Notes: generated by a model not told the origin, from the letters alone. A stretch of 6,777 nt of DNA from an uncultured Flavobacteriales bacterium (GCA_937897625.1 CALCNZ010000216.1:1-6777), one strand, 5' to 3'; positions 1 through 6,745 are shown, numbered from the stretch's first letter. Numbers and translations are program-made.

Positions 1-2
1 AC

Positions 3-98
3 GTCTATTTCCTAGGACTTGGACTTTTTTCCATGTTGGTCTTTCGAAACGCGTCGTGGTTCAAAAAAAGACGCGGGAAAGATTTCCACAATGGCTAA
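3..98 (+). CDS. C-terminal fragment of a probable membrane protein (5' end outside window)
   Basis: The third forward frame is open from the window edge to a TAA at 96-98. Its roughly 31 residues start with a run of about 14 mostly hydrophobic residues (VYFLGLGLFSMLVF). A strongly basic polar tail follows (RNASWFKKRRGKDFHNG). This is the usual look of a last transmembrane helix ending in a positively charged cytoplasmic tail. The fragment lies on the same strand as dnaE and ends 49 bases before it, so the two could share a transcript. No family can be named from so little sequence. A second forward frame is also open here, to 157, but its translation is arginine-rich and shows no recognisable pattern, so I prefer this frame. 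The call is an inference from composition only. Confidence 0.4.
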   Translation, partial: VYFLGLGLFSMLVFRNASWFKKRRGKDFHNG

Positions 99-147
99 TT
101 ATTCGGAACATGAGCAGTAATTTTATGCTCCTATCTGAACAACTTCC

Positions 148-3100
148 ATGTATTTAATTTTCGACACCGAAACCACAGGCCTTCCACAGAATTACAATGC
201 GCCACTGACCGATTTTAACAATTGGCCGCGCTTGGTTCAATTGGCTTGGCAGCTTCACGGTGAGCGAGGAAATTTAATTTCGCAAGGAAGCATCATTGTT
301 CAGCCGAATGGATTTTCAATCCCCTACTCTTCTGAAAAAATTCACGGCATATCAACGGAACGCGCAACGAAAGAAGGTATTACTCTGAGCGATTGTTTGG
401 ATCAGTTTGAAACAGCCGTTTCACAAGCTCAATTTGTTGCGGGACACAACATTGAATTCGACTTAAACATTGTCGGTTGTGAATTCTTGCGTGAAGGTAG
501 AACGAACGTGCTCGAACAAATGTCGAGCATGGACACCAAGGAGTTCGGAACAGACTTTTGTGCTATTCCCGGCGGACGCGGAGGAAAATTCAAATGGCCA
601 ACACTGACCGAACTTCATGAAAAGTTATTTCAAGTAAAATTTGAAGAGGCGCACGACGCGGCTTACGACGTTGCTGCAACAGGAAAGTGTTTCTTTGAAC
701 TTATTCGAATTGGCGTTATTCCATGTGCTTCAGGAATTTCAAAAGATGAGGTTGTTTACGAAGCACCTGTTCTTCAAGATAGCAATTTCAAAGCTGAAAA
801 ACCAGAAGAACATGGTCCTACCGAAACTTCAACGAAGGTTGAAGTAGACGAAAATCAAAAATTTGTGCACTTGCATGTGCACTCGCAATACAGCATTCTT
901 CAGAGTACCACCACCATTGACGCATTGATTAAAAAATCACTCGCCATGGGTTCACCTGCTGTTGCCATTACCGACGCAGGAAATATGATGGGAGCGTTTC
1001 ACTTTGTGAGTGCTGCGCACAAAAAAGGCATTAAACCCATTGTTGGTGCTGAATTGAATTTATGTCGAAGTCACACCGACCGAACCACGAAAGACGATGG
1101 ATATCCGGTTGTGTTGTTGGCCAAAAATTTCAAGGGATATCAGAATTTAGCGAAGCTTTCTTCCATTGCCTATACCGAAGGTTTCTATTACGTGCCGCGC
1201 ATTAGCCGCGATCTTTTAATTGAATACAAGGAAGGCTTAGTGCTTTGTACTGGCTCTATTTGGGGAGAAATCCCTTCCACCATTTTGAATATTGGTGAAG
1301 AGAAAGCAGAAGAGATTTTTGTTTTTTGGAAGGAACAATTTGGTGAAGATTTTTATGCCGAATTGAACAATCACGGATTGGAAGAAGAGCAAGTCGTTAA
1401 CCGAACGCTTGTTCGGTTTTGCGAGAAACACAATGTGAAGTACTTCGCCGCTAACAACAGTTTCTACACTGAAAAAAGTGATGCGGAAGCCCAAGATGCT
1501 TTGCTGTGTGTGAAGGATGGCGAAAAAGTAAGCACGCCTTCAAAATACATTGGGAAGAAAGGAAGAGAATTTCGTTTTGGATTCCCGAACAACGAATTCT
1601 ACTTGAAAGATGTGCAGGAGATGGCGCAAGCATTTTCGGCTTATCCAGGCGCATTGGAGACGACACTTGAGATTGCCGAGAAGTGTGATGGATATAAACT
1701 CGACAGAGAAATTTTACTTCCGAAGTTCGACATTGAAGAATCGTTCATTTCGAATTTTCAAACGGAAATCAATGCCTCTCATGAACGACTCATTGCGCAA
1801 CGCTCTGAGAAATGGGCTGCAGACGGATATGACGACGAACGCGTTGCGCAAGAGAAAGAAAAGTTAAAGACCATTGCAGAACAATCCGCATACCTCGAAC
1901 ATTTAACTTTTGAAGGAGCGAAATATCGCTACGGCGATTTCGACGAATCGATTCGCGAGCGACTGCAGTTCGAGCTTTCGGTTATTGAGAAAGCTGGTTA
2001 CCCTGGTTACTTGCTCATTGTAGAAGACTTCTGTAGAGTCGCTCGAAAGATGGACGTGTCCGTTGGACCCGGCCGTGGATCGGCCGCTGGATCGGCCGTT
2101 GCGTATTGCCTTCGCATTACAGATGTGGATCCGATTAAGTACGATCTCCTCTTTGAGCGTTTCTTGAATCCGGATCGTGTGTCGATGCCCGATATGGATA
2201 TCGACTTCGAGGACGAAGGACGAGAAAAAGTTATTGAGTACGTACGAAATAAATATTCGCGCAACGCAGTTGCGCAAATCATTACCTACGGTACCATGGC
2301 CGCGAAGTCGGCCGTGAAAGACGCTGCGCGTGTGTTCGACTTATCCATTGGAGAATCGGAACAACTGACGAAAATGATTCCCGATCGCGCATCGCTTTCC
2401 GACATCTTCAACAAAGAAGAGAAGCAGCTGAAAGACGATTTCTCGAGCGAAGAATTCGAGCGCATGCAGCGCATGCGCGCCATTGCCGAAGGCACTACAC
2501 CGGAAGGTAAAGTGTTGCGAATGGCGAAAATATTAGAAGGGTCTATTCGCAACACGGGTACTCACGCCTGCGGCGTGATCATTACACCTACCGACATCAC
2601 GAACTTCGTTCCAGTTGCTACCGTGAAAGACAGCGACATGTGGTGTACGCAATTCGACAACTCCGTTGTAGAAAAAGCCGGTTTGTTGAAGATGGACTTC
2701 TTGGGATTGAAGACGCTGAGCATTATTAAAAATGCAATCAAACTCATTAAGCTTTCCCACAACATTGACATTGACATTGACAACATTCCCATCGACGATG
2801 AGAAGACCTACGAGCTTTTCCAACGCGGTGAAACAGTTGCCATTTTCCAATACGAAAGTGAAGGTATGCGCAAACACATGCGCGACCTGAAACCCACCGT
2901 ATTTGCAGATTTAATTGCCATGAACGCCTTGTACCGTCCAGGTCCTATGGAGTACATTCCGCAGTTCATTCGTCGTAAACACGGACTCGAAAAAATTGAA
3001 TACGATCTTCCTGAAATGGAAGACAACTTGAAAGAGACATACGGTATTACCGTCTACCAAGAGCAAGTGATGTTGTTGTCTCAAAGACTGGCGAACTTCA

Positions 3101-4512
3101 CGAAAGGTCAGGCCGACGTCTTGCGTAAAGCAATGGGTAAAAAACTCATTGAAGAGCTGAACAAAATGAAAAGTTTGTTCATGGAAGGAGCTATTGCAAA
3201 TGGACATCCGGCAGACAAACTTGAAAAGATTTGGGCCGACTGGGAAAAGTTTGCGAGTTACGCCTTCAACAAATCGCACTCGACGTGTTACGCTTGGATC
3301 GCTTATCAGACGGCCTATTTGAAGGCACACTACCCCGCTGAATTCATGGCAGCCACCCTAAGCAACTCCATGAACGACATCAAAGGTGTTACGTTCTTCA
3401 TGGAAGAATGCAAGCGCATGCGCATTCCCGTATTGTCTCCTGATGTGAATGAATCGCTTTCGCTTTTCTCGGTAAACAAAGAAGGCGCTATCCGCTTTGG
3501 ATTAGCCGCCGTTAAAGCAGTTGGAGAGAATGCCGTTGAAAGCATGATTCGCGAACGCGAAAGCAAACCGTTTGAAACGGTATTTGATTTTCTTGAACGC
3601 GTCGACGATAAAGCAGCCAACAAACGGGTGCTCGAGAGCTTAGCAATGTGCGGCGCGTTCGATCGATTCGGAATAACACGCTCAGCCTATTTCGGAACCG
3701 ACAACAAAGGCGAAGGATTCATAGATACGCTTGTGAAATACGCGCGTGCTGCACGCGACGGGAAAAATTCTTCGCAAGCTTCGCTTTTCGGAGAAGACTC
3801 TGGCGTTGAAATTCAACCGCCCGCAATTCCAAAAGTTGAACCTTGGGATGCGCTCACCGAATTATCGAAAGAGAAAGAGCTTGTGGGCATGTTCATTTCT
3901 GGACATCCGCTCGATGACTTCGCGCTTGAAATTGAAGCCTTCTGTCATTCAAACGCGATGGAAGCTCTGGAAAACCCGGAACCCAATAACGGTCGTGAAA
4001 TTGCCTTTGCAGGCATTGTAAAAAATGTTCAGCACCGCATGTCGCAGCAAGGAAATCCTTATGGAAGTTTCACGCTGGAAAACGGAGAAGGTTCACACGA
4101 TTTTCGCCTGTTCAGAAAAGACTACATGAACTTCAAAGCATACATGCAAGACAACTTCTTCTTGTATGTGCGCGGACGCTTTCAAAAACGTAGATACGGT
4201 CAAAACACGGAGGAAAAAACAGAATTTCAAATCGTAGAAATCACCTTGCTCGCTGAAGTAAAAGAAAAACTTGGGCGTTATTTAACCATTGGCATTGACT
4301 CTGAATTTCTCACCGAAAAAACCATTGAAAAACTGGACGAACTTTTAGTGAAAAACACCGGTTACGCGCAGCTTCGCATTGAATTGAAAAACGGCGAAGA
4401 CCGCGTGGTGCTTCCTTCATCGGAGAGAAATAAAATTTTAGTCACCAAAGAAATTCAAACCGAACTAGAGGCAATACCTGGCGTTTATTCGATTGCTCTT
4501 TCTTCGCGTTAA
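148..4512 (+). CDS. dnaE: DNA polymerase III alpha subunit with fused N-terminal 3'-5' exonuclease
   Basis: Replicative polymerase of the chromosome (dNTP addition plus proofreading), 1454 residues. Residues 1-190 form a DnaQ-like DEDDh exonuclease with every catalytic residue present: D6 and E8 (FDTETTGLP), D105 (HNIEFD), and H169 and D174 (HDAAYD). A charged linker (about 190-237) leads to the PHP domain (about 238-450), whose metal ligands are largely lost. The polymerase core carries GPGRGSAAGS (640-649), the catalytic pair D684/D686 (PDMDIDF) and D850 (KMDFLGL). A helix-hairpin-helix region (about 1113-1175), a QASLF beta-clamp motif (1210-1214) and an OB fold (about 1283-1346) follow, then a C-terminal domain I cannot assign. 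E. coli DnaE is about 1160 residues; the excess is mostly the exonuclease. ATG 148 is the start because the ExoI motif begins at residue 5; no Shine-Dalgarno sequence precedes it. The frame is intact. The exonuclease-DnaE arrangement is, from memory, normal in Flavobacteriia. Confidence 0.98.
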   Translation: MYLIFDTETTGLPQNYNAPLTDFNNWPRLVQLAWQLHGERGNLISQGSIIVQPNGFSIPYSSEKIHGISTERATKEGITLSDCLDQFETAVSQAQFVAGHNIEFDLNIVGCEFLREGRTNVLEQMSSMDTKEFGTDFCAIPGGRGGKFKWPTLTELHEKLFQVKFEEAHDAAYDVAATGKCFFELIRIGVIPCASGISKDEVVYEAPVLQDSNFKAEKPEEHGPTETSTKVEVDENQKFVHLHVHSQYSILQSTTTIDALIKKSLAMGSPAVAITDAGNMMGAFHFVSAAHKKGIKPIVGAELNLCRSHTDRTTKDDGYPVVLLAKNFKGYQNLAKLSSIAYTEGFYYVPRISRDLLIEYKEGLVLCTGSIWGEIPSTILNIGEEKAEEIFVFWKEQFGEDFYAELNNHGLEEEQVVNRTLVRFCEKHNVKYFAANNSFYTEKSDAEAQDALLCVKDGEKVSTPSKYIGKKGREFRFGFPNNEFYLKDVQEMAQAFSAYPGALETTLEIAEKCDGYKLDREILLPKFDIEESFISNFQTEINASHERLIAQRSEKWAADGYDDERVAQEKEKLKTIAEQSAYLEHLTFEGAKYRYGDFDESIRERLQFELSVIEKAGYPGYLLIVEDFCRVARKMDVSVGPGRGSAAGSAVAYCLRITDVDPIKYDLLFERFLNPDRVSMPDMDIDFEDEGREKVIEYVRNKYSRNAVAQIITYGTMAAKSAVKDAARVFDLSIGESEQLTKMIPDRASLSDIFNKEEKQLKDDFSSEEFERMQRMRAIAEGTTPEGKVLRMAKILEGSIRNTGTHACGVIITPTDITNFVPVATVKDSDMWCTQFDNSVVEKAGLLKMDFLGLKTLSIIKNAIKLIKLSHNIDIDIDNIPIDDEKTYELFQRGETVAIFQYESEGMRKHMRDLKPTVFADLIAMNALYRPGPMEYIPQFIRRKHGLEKIEYDLPEMEDNLKETYGITVYQEQVMLLSQRLANFTKGQADVLRKAMGKKLIEELNKMKSLFMEGAIANGHPADKLEKIWADWEKFASYAFNKSHSTCYAWIAYQTAYLKAHYPAEFMAATLSNSMNDIKGVTFFMEECKRMRIPVLSPDVNESLSLFSVNKEGAIRFGLAAVKAVGENAVESMIRERESKPFETVFDFLERVDDKAANKRVLESLAMCGAFDRFGITRSAYFGTDNKGEGFIDTLVKYARAARDGKNSSQASLFGEDSGVEIQPPAIPKVEPWDALTELSKEKELVGMFISGHPLDDFALEIEAFCHSNAMEALENPEPNNGREIAFAGIVKNVQHRMSQQGNPYGSFTLENGEGSHDFRLFRKDYMNFKAYMQDNFFLYVRGRFQKRRYGQNTEEKTEFQIVEITLLAEVKEKLGRYLTIGIDSEFLTEKTIEKLDELLVKNTGYAQLRIELKNGEDRVVLPSSERNKILVTKEIQTELEAIPGVYSIALSSR
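1399..1418 (+). repeat. Intragenic inverted repeat (8-bp perfect stem, 4-base loop) in dnaE
   Basis: The arms AACCGAAC (1399-1406) and GTTCGGTT (1411-1418) are perfectly complementary around the loop GCTT. Two more T residues follow the right arm, so the + strand transcript would show a hairpin ending in UUUU before GCG. This resembles a weak intrinsic terminator, but it lies inside dnaE in the PHP domain (codons 418-424). The U run is short, so strong termination is unlikely. It may be a chance consequence of the coding sequence. Confidence 0.6.
2764..2781 (+). repeat. Three tandem copies of the hexamer ATTGAC within dnaE
   Basis: ATTGAC occurs three times in direct succession and encodes Ile-Asp three times (residues 873-878), in the variable loop shortly after the catalytic D850. 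Gain or loss of a unit would keep the frame, so this is a possible length-variable site but not a phase-variation switch. Confidence 0.7.
3743..3757. repeat. Short GC-rich inverted repeat in dnaE
   Basis: CGCGTGC and GCACGCG are perfect 7-base complements around a single T. As a hairpin this gives at most 6 pairs with a 3-base loop. It lies in the coding sequence for Ala-Arg-Ala-Ala-Arg, just before the linker that carries the clamp-binding motif. It has no T tract and no evident role, and alternating Ala/Arg codons (GCG CGT GCT GCA CGC) explain it. Confidence 0.5.
3775..3789 (+). other. Predicted beta-sliding-clamp binding motif of DnaE (QASLF)
   Basis: These bases encode Q-A-S-L-F (residues 1210-1214), which fits the QxxLF-type clamp-binding consensus. 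The motif sits in a polar linker (KNSSQASLFGEDSG) between the helix-hairpin-helix region and the OB fold, where E. coli DnaE has its internal clamp motif QADMF. The role in tethering the polymerase to the clamp is inferred from the family. Confidence 0.85.
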
Positions 4513-4514
4513 CG
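4507..4514. other. Shared stop-codon palindrome of two convergent genes
   Basis: CGTTAACG is its own reverse complement. Its + strand supplies the final Arg codon and TAA of dnaE (TAA at 4510-4512). Its - strand supplies the final Arg codon and TAA of the T9SS protein gene (TAA at 4511-4509). The two genes overlap by 4 bases and both end Arg-stop. There is no intergenic space for a bidirectional terminator. Confidence 0.95.
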
Positions 4515-5918
4515 AACAATTATTTTTTGAACGCCTGAATATTTTTCCGATTGAAAGGCGAGGAAATAAATTCCCGACGAAAGATTCAATTGAAATTCGC
4601 TTGAACCCGAATGACTGAAGGTTAATTTACCTTCAAGACTATACACTTGAACCTTCAGATTACTTATTTGCGTTGAAGGTTGAAAGACATTGTTTCCTAC
4701 CGAATAAAAAGAAAGCATTTCTTCCGAATTCAAATCCTCCATTCCAACGAAAAAACAATCGTTGTTCACACTTGTTGGATCCAGCGTCGAAAGAACAATC
4801 GATTCGTTTCGATACACTGTAGCTTGCTGCTGTTTGTTCAATTGAAATCCGTTTGAACTTCCAACTAAATAAACCGTATCGTTCACCACAAGCAAATCTT
4901 TGCATACTTCAAACTTGCTCGTGCCAACCGTTCCACCACCTGCGTATTGGCCCAAAACGTTGGCTCTGTGCAACACCCATTCTTGTTCTCCAAATCCAAA
5001 GTCTGTTGTCTCACCAGCTAACGTATACCCTTCCGAATTTGAGTGTGCTGCATTGTACCACATGTTAAAATTGAACACATTGTACGTTTCCGTATTCAAG
5101 GTTCCATCTAAATTAAAAGCGCATGTATATGGATTGCGTAAGGTACCATTCAAGAATTCTCCCGCTACAAACACACCGTAATTCCAAACCTGCAAATCGT
5201 GAGCAATAACGCCTTGTCCCGAGACTTCATAGGTTTGCGAAACGTATCCGACATAATCGAATTTTTTCACATCATAATGCGACGAAGTTCCTTCGTCGTG
5301 GTTATTCAAAATATAAAAATCGTTATTGTAATATTCCAAAGCCGCATTGCTATTGACTCCAGCAGGAGCAATATTTATTGGTGAAGAAAGATCTCCGGTA
5401 TCATTGAGAGAGTATACGACCACGCGCTCTTCACCCGAAGGGTAAAACGAATTGGTGGCTACCCAAGCATTTCCAAAATCATCTACTACCAAATTACGAG
5501 CTTCGTCCCATACCCCTTCTCCGAATTCTTTCGACCAAAGGAGCGTTCCATTCGCGTCTACCTTTCCAACTAAATTCTTGTAACCGGTTACCGAATTGCT
5601 CAAGACCATCCCGCAGAAATAGATGCTTCCGTCTGGAGCAACGGCGACATCGTTCCCGCGTTCAATTCCAATTCCACCAATATTAAACGTCCATTCGCAG
5701 TCGAGTGATGCGTTCAGTTTAGACAAATACACATCGGTTTGCGAACCCTCTTCTCCGCCTGTTGTTCCAACTGCTACGAATCCTCCACTTGGGTATGCTA
5801 CAATAGATGCGTACTCGTCTGATCCCAGACTTCCGTAATTGTGCACAACAGGCTGGGCAAGGCTTGCATGAGCAAAGACAAGACAAACAAACAAACCTAT
5901 GAATGCGAATTTCTTCAT
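4509..5918 (-). CDS. Secreted beta-propeller-like protein with T9SS type A sorting domain
   Basis: 469 residues, no specific family recognised. Residues 1-21 form a Sec signal peptide (MKK, hydrophobic core, SLA) with likely cleavage at A21/Q22, giving an N-terminal Gln as is common in this phylum. C12 lies in the core and has no lipobox. Residues 29-357 hold seven repeats of 48-52 residues, each ending in a beta-strand pattern such as GGFVAVG, GSIYFCG, YGVFVAG, EGYTLAG and DTVYLVG. This predicts a seven-bladed beta-propeller. Residues about 400-469 match a T9SS type A C-terminal domain (VYSLEGKLTF, LNLSSGIYFLAF, final QKIIVR), which directs outer-membrane translocation and is normally removed on export. 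The usual PNP motif is absent. The start follows the kdsA stop by 3 bases with no Shine-Dalgarno sequence, so translation is probably coupled. The stop overlaps that of dnaE. Substrate or binding function is unknown. Confidence 0.9.
   Translation of the reverse strand: MKKFAFIGLFVCLVFAHASLAQPVVHNYGSLGSDEYASIVAYPSGGFVAVGTTGGEEGSQTDVYLSKLNASLDCEWTFNIGGIGIERGNDVAVAPDGSIYFCGMVLSNSVTGYKNLVGKVDANGTLLWSKEFGEGVWDEARNLVVDDFGNAWVATNSFYPSGEERVVVYSLNDTGDLSSPINIAPAGVNSNAALEYYNNDFYILNNHDEGTSSHYDVKKFDYVGYVSQTYEVSGQGVIAHDLQVWNYGVFVAGEFLNGTLRNPYTCAFNLDGTLNTETYNVFNFNMWYNAAHSNSEGYTLAGETTDFGFGEQEWVLHRANVLGQYAGGGTVGTSKFEVCKDLLVVNDTVYLVGSSNGFQLNKQQQATVYRNESIVLSTLDPTSVNNDCFFVGMEDLNSEEMLSFYSVGNNVFQPSTQISNLKVQVYSLEGKLTFSHSGSSEFQLNLSSGIYFLAFQSEKYSGVQKIIVR
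4512..4721 (-). other. T9SS C-terminal sorting domain (type A-like, degenerate)
   Basis: Encodes residues 400-469 of the secreted protein. The later half matches the family: a strand and turn VYSLEGK, then L-S-S-G-I-Y-F-L, and a terminal basic-hydrophobic KIIVR. The early half, where type A domains usually read like V/L-Y-P-N-P, has FYSVGNN (residues 404-410) instead. The domain is known in the phylum as the export signal read by the T9SS and cut by the PorU sortase in P. gingivalis. Export of this protein is inferred. Confidence 0.8.
5280..5298 (-). repeat. Perfect 8-bp hairpin inside the T9SS protein gene
   Basis: CGACGAAG (5280-5287) and CTTCGTCG (5291-5298) are exact complements around a 3-base loop, and two G-T wobble pairs (5279/5299, 5278/5300) could extend the stem. 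In the mRNA the loop is GAA. It covers codons 208-213 (Asp-Glu-Gly-Thr-Ser-Ser), a loop between predicted propeller strands. No U tract follows it in the mRNA, so it is not a standard terminator. A role in mRNA folding is possible; chance is also possible. Confidence 0.65.
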
Positions 5919-5921
5919 GAA

Positions 5922-6731
5922 TTATTTTTTTATCACGGCACGAATTTCCATGACTTGTTCTAGCAATTCTTCCAACTTACTTAACTGAAGCATATTGGCA
6001 CCGTCGCTTAAAGCCACGGCCGGATTCGGATGCGTTTCAATAAATAATCCATCAACACCTACTGCAACAGCAGCTTTTGCAATGGTTCCAATGAGCTCTG
6101 GTTTTCCACCTGTAACACCACTGCTCTGATTGGGTTGCTGAAGCGAATGCGTGCAGTCCATTATGGCAGGAGCATATTCTTGCATAACAGGAATCCCGCG
6201 GTAATCAACCACCAAATCTTGGTATCCGAACATGGTTCCGCGCTCGGTCAACCAAACATTGTTGTTGCCTGCCTCTTTTACTTTGTTCACGGCGTGCTTC
6301 ATAGATTCAGCAGAAAGGAATTGACCTTTTTTAATATTCACGACCTTACCTGTTGCAGCAGCCGCTTGAAGCAAATCGGTTTGTCTGCACAAGAAAGCAG
6401 GAATTTGCAAAACGTCTACGTAAGCCGCAGCCATGGCTGCTTCGTCTGCCGCATGAATATCTGTAACTGTAGGAATTCCATAAGTCTTTCCAACCTTTTG
6501 AATTAATTCCAATCCGATTTGATCTCCTAAACCCGTGAAGGAATCTACGCGCGAACGATTCGCCTTTCTGTAGGAAGCCTTGAAGACATAAGGCATTCCC
6601 AATTTGTCTGCAATCTCTTTCACACGACCGGCCACTTCCATTACCAAATCTTCACCTTCCACCACACACGGACCAGCCAGTAAAACCAACGATTTGGTTT
6701 GTGCCATCTTCATTACATCTGCACTATTCAT
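5922..6731 (-). CDS. kdsA: 3-deoxy-8-phosphooctulonate (KDO-8-P) synthase, metal-dependent class
   Basis: A cytoplasmic enzyme that condenses phosphoenolpyruvate with D-arabinose 5-phosphate to give KDO-8-phosphate, the precursor of the KDO sugar in the LPS inner core. At 269 residues it is full length for the family. Visible motifs are LAGPC (18-22), KASYRKANRS (51-60), FLCRQTDLL (113-121), NIKKGQF (132-138), TERGTMFGY (162-170) and IETHPNP (231-237). C22, H195, E232 and D243 align with the four metal ligands of the Aquifex enzyme (C11, H185, E222, D233), and K51 and K56 fit its K41 and K46. The metal-independent E. coli type has Asn in place of the Cys. ATG 6731 is taken as start; M7 and M9 are alternatives, and all lie upstream of the conserved core. 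It is the first gene of a probable two-gene operon with the T9SS protein, 3 bases downstream. Confidence 0.97.
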   Translation of the reverse strand: MNSADVMKMAQTKSLVLLAGPCVVEGEDLVMEVAGRVKEIADKLGMPYVFKASYRKANRSRVDSFTGLGDQIGLELIQKVGKTYGIPTVTDIHAADEAAMAAAYVDVLQIPAFLCRQTDLLQAAAATGKVVNIKKGQFLSAESMKHAVNKVKEAGNNNVWLTERGTMFGYQDLVVDYRGIPVMQEYAPAIMDCTHSLQQPNQSSGVTGGKPELIGTIAKAAVAVGVDGLFIETHPNPAVALSDGANMLQLSKLEELLEQVMEIRAVIKK

Positions 6732-6745
6732 TGTCTTTCTTTTTT
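6732..6745 (-). promoter_or_regulatory. A-rich leader / atypical ribosome-binding region of kdsA
   Basis: On the minus strand the bases just before ATG 6731 read AAAAAAGAAAGACA. This is a purine-rich tract without a GGAGG core. A-rich leaders of this kind, rather than strong Shine-Dalgarno sites, are typical of Bacteroidota translation starts. It supports 6731 as the start over the internal Met codons. I see no convincing TAnnTTTG promoter box in the 46 bases upstream, so the promoter is weak or lies outside the window. Confidence 0.35.

Noticed and set aside
112..130. Inverted repeat GAGCA...TGCTC upstream of dnaE
   Set aside because: It has only 5 pairs and a 9-base AT-rich loop, with no T tract. 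It is too weak to call a terminator or operator.
2..157. Open second forward frame from the window edge to TAA 155-157, overlapping the dnaE start
   Set aside because: About 51 codons with no stop can arise by chance. The translation is arginine-rich without helix, motif or domain pattern, and the third frame gives a more protein-like end.
2076..2098. 11-base direct repeat TGGATCGGCCG (two copies, 12-base period)
   Set aside because: It encodes the conserved GRGSAAGS polymerase motif with repeated Gly-Ser-Ala codons, so protein constraint explains it.
1903..2277. Long minus-strand and alternate-frame open stretches inside dnaE (for example 1903-2277, 2533-2877 and 2911-3330)
   Set aside because: They lie wholly within a strongly conserved coding region, their translations show no family motif, and they follow from the codon bias of dnaE on the other strand.
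2462..2479. Repeated GCGCATGC-type words in dnaE
   Set aside because: They result from alternating Arg and Met codons (RMQRMRA). No hairpin or spaced array extends beyond them.
4503..4527. TTCG-CGTTAA-CGAA followed by a T-rich stretch as a dnaE terminator
   Set aside because: The stem is only 4 pairs and the T run starts several bases after it. This is not enough for an intrinsic terminator.
4532..4560. CGCCT...AGGCG inverted repeat near the 3' end of the T9SS gene as a terminator
   Set aside because: Five pairs around a 19-base loop with no run of T after either arm. It lies in the coding sequence of the sorting domain.
6135..6506. Plus-strand open frame of 123 codons inside kdsA
   Set aside because: It is antisense to conserved KdsA motifs and its translation has no recognisable domain; it is a shadow of the real gene.
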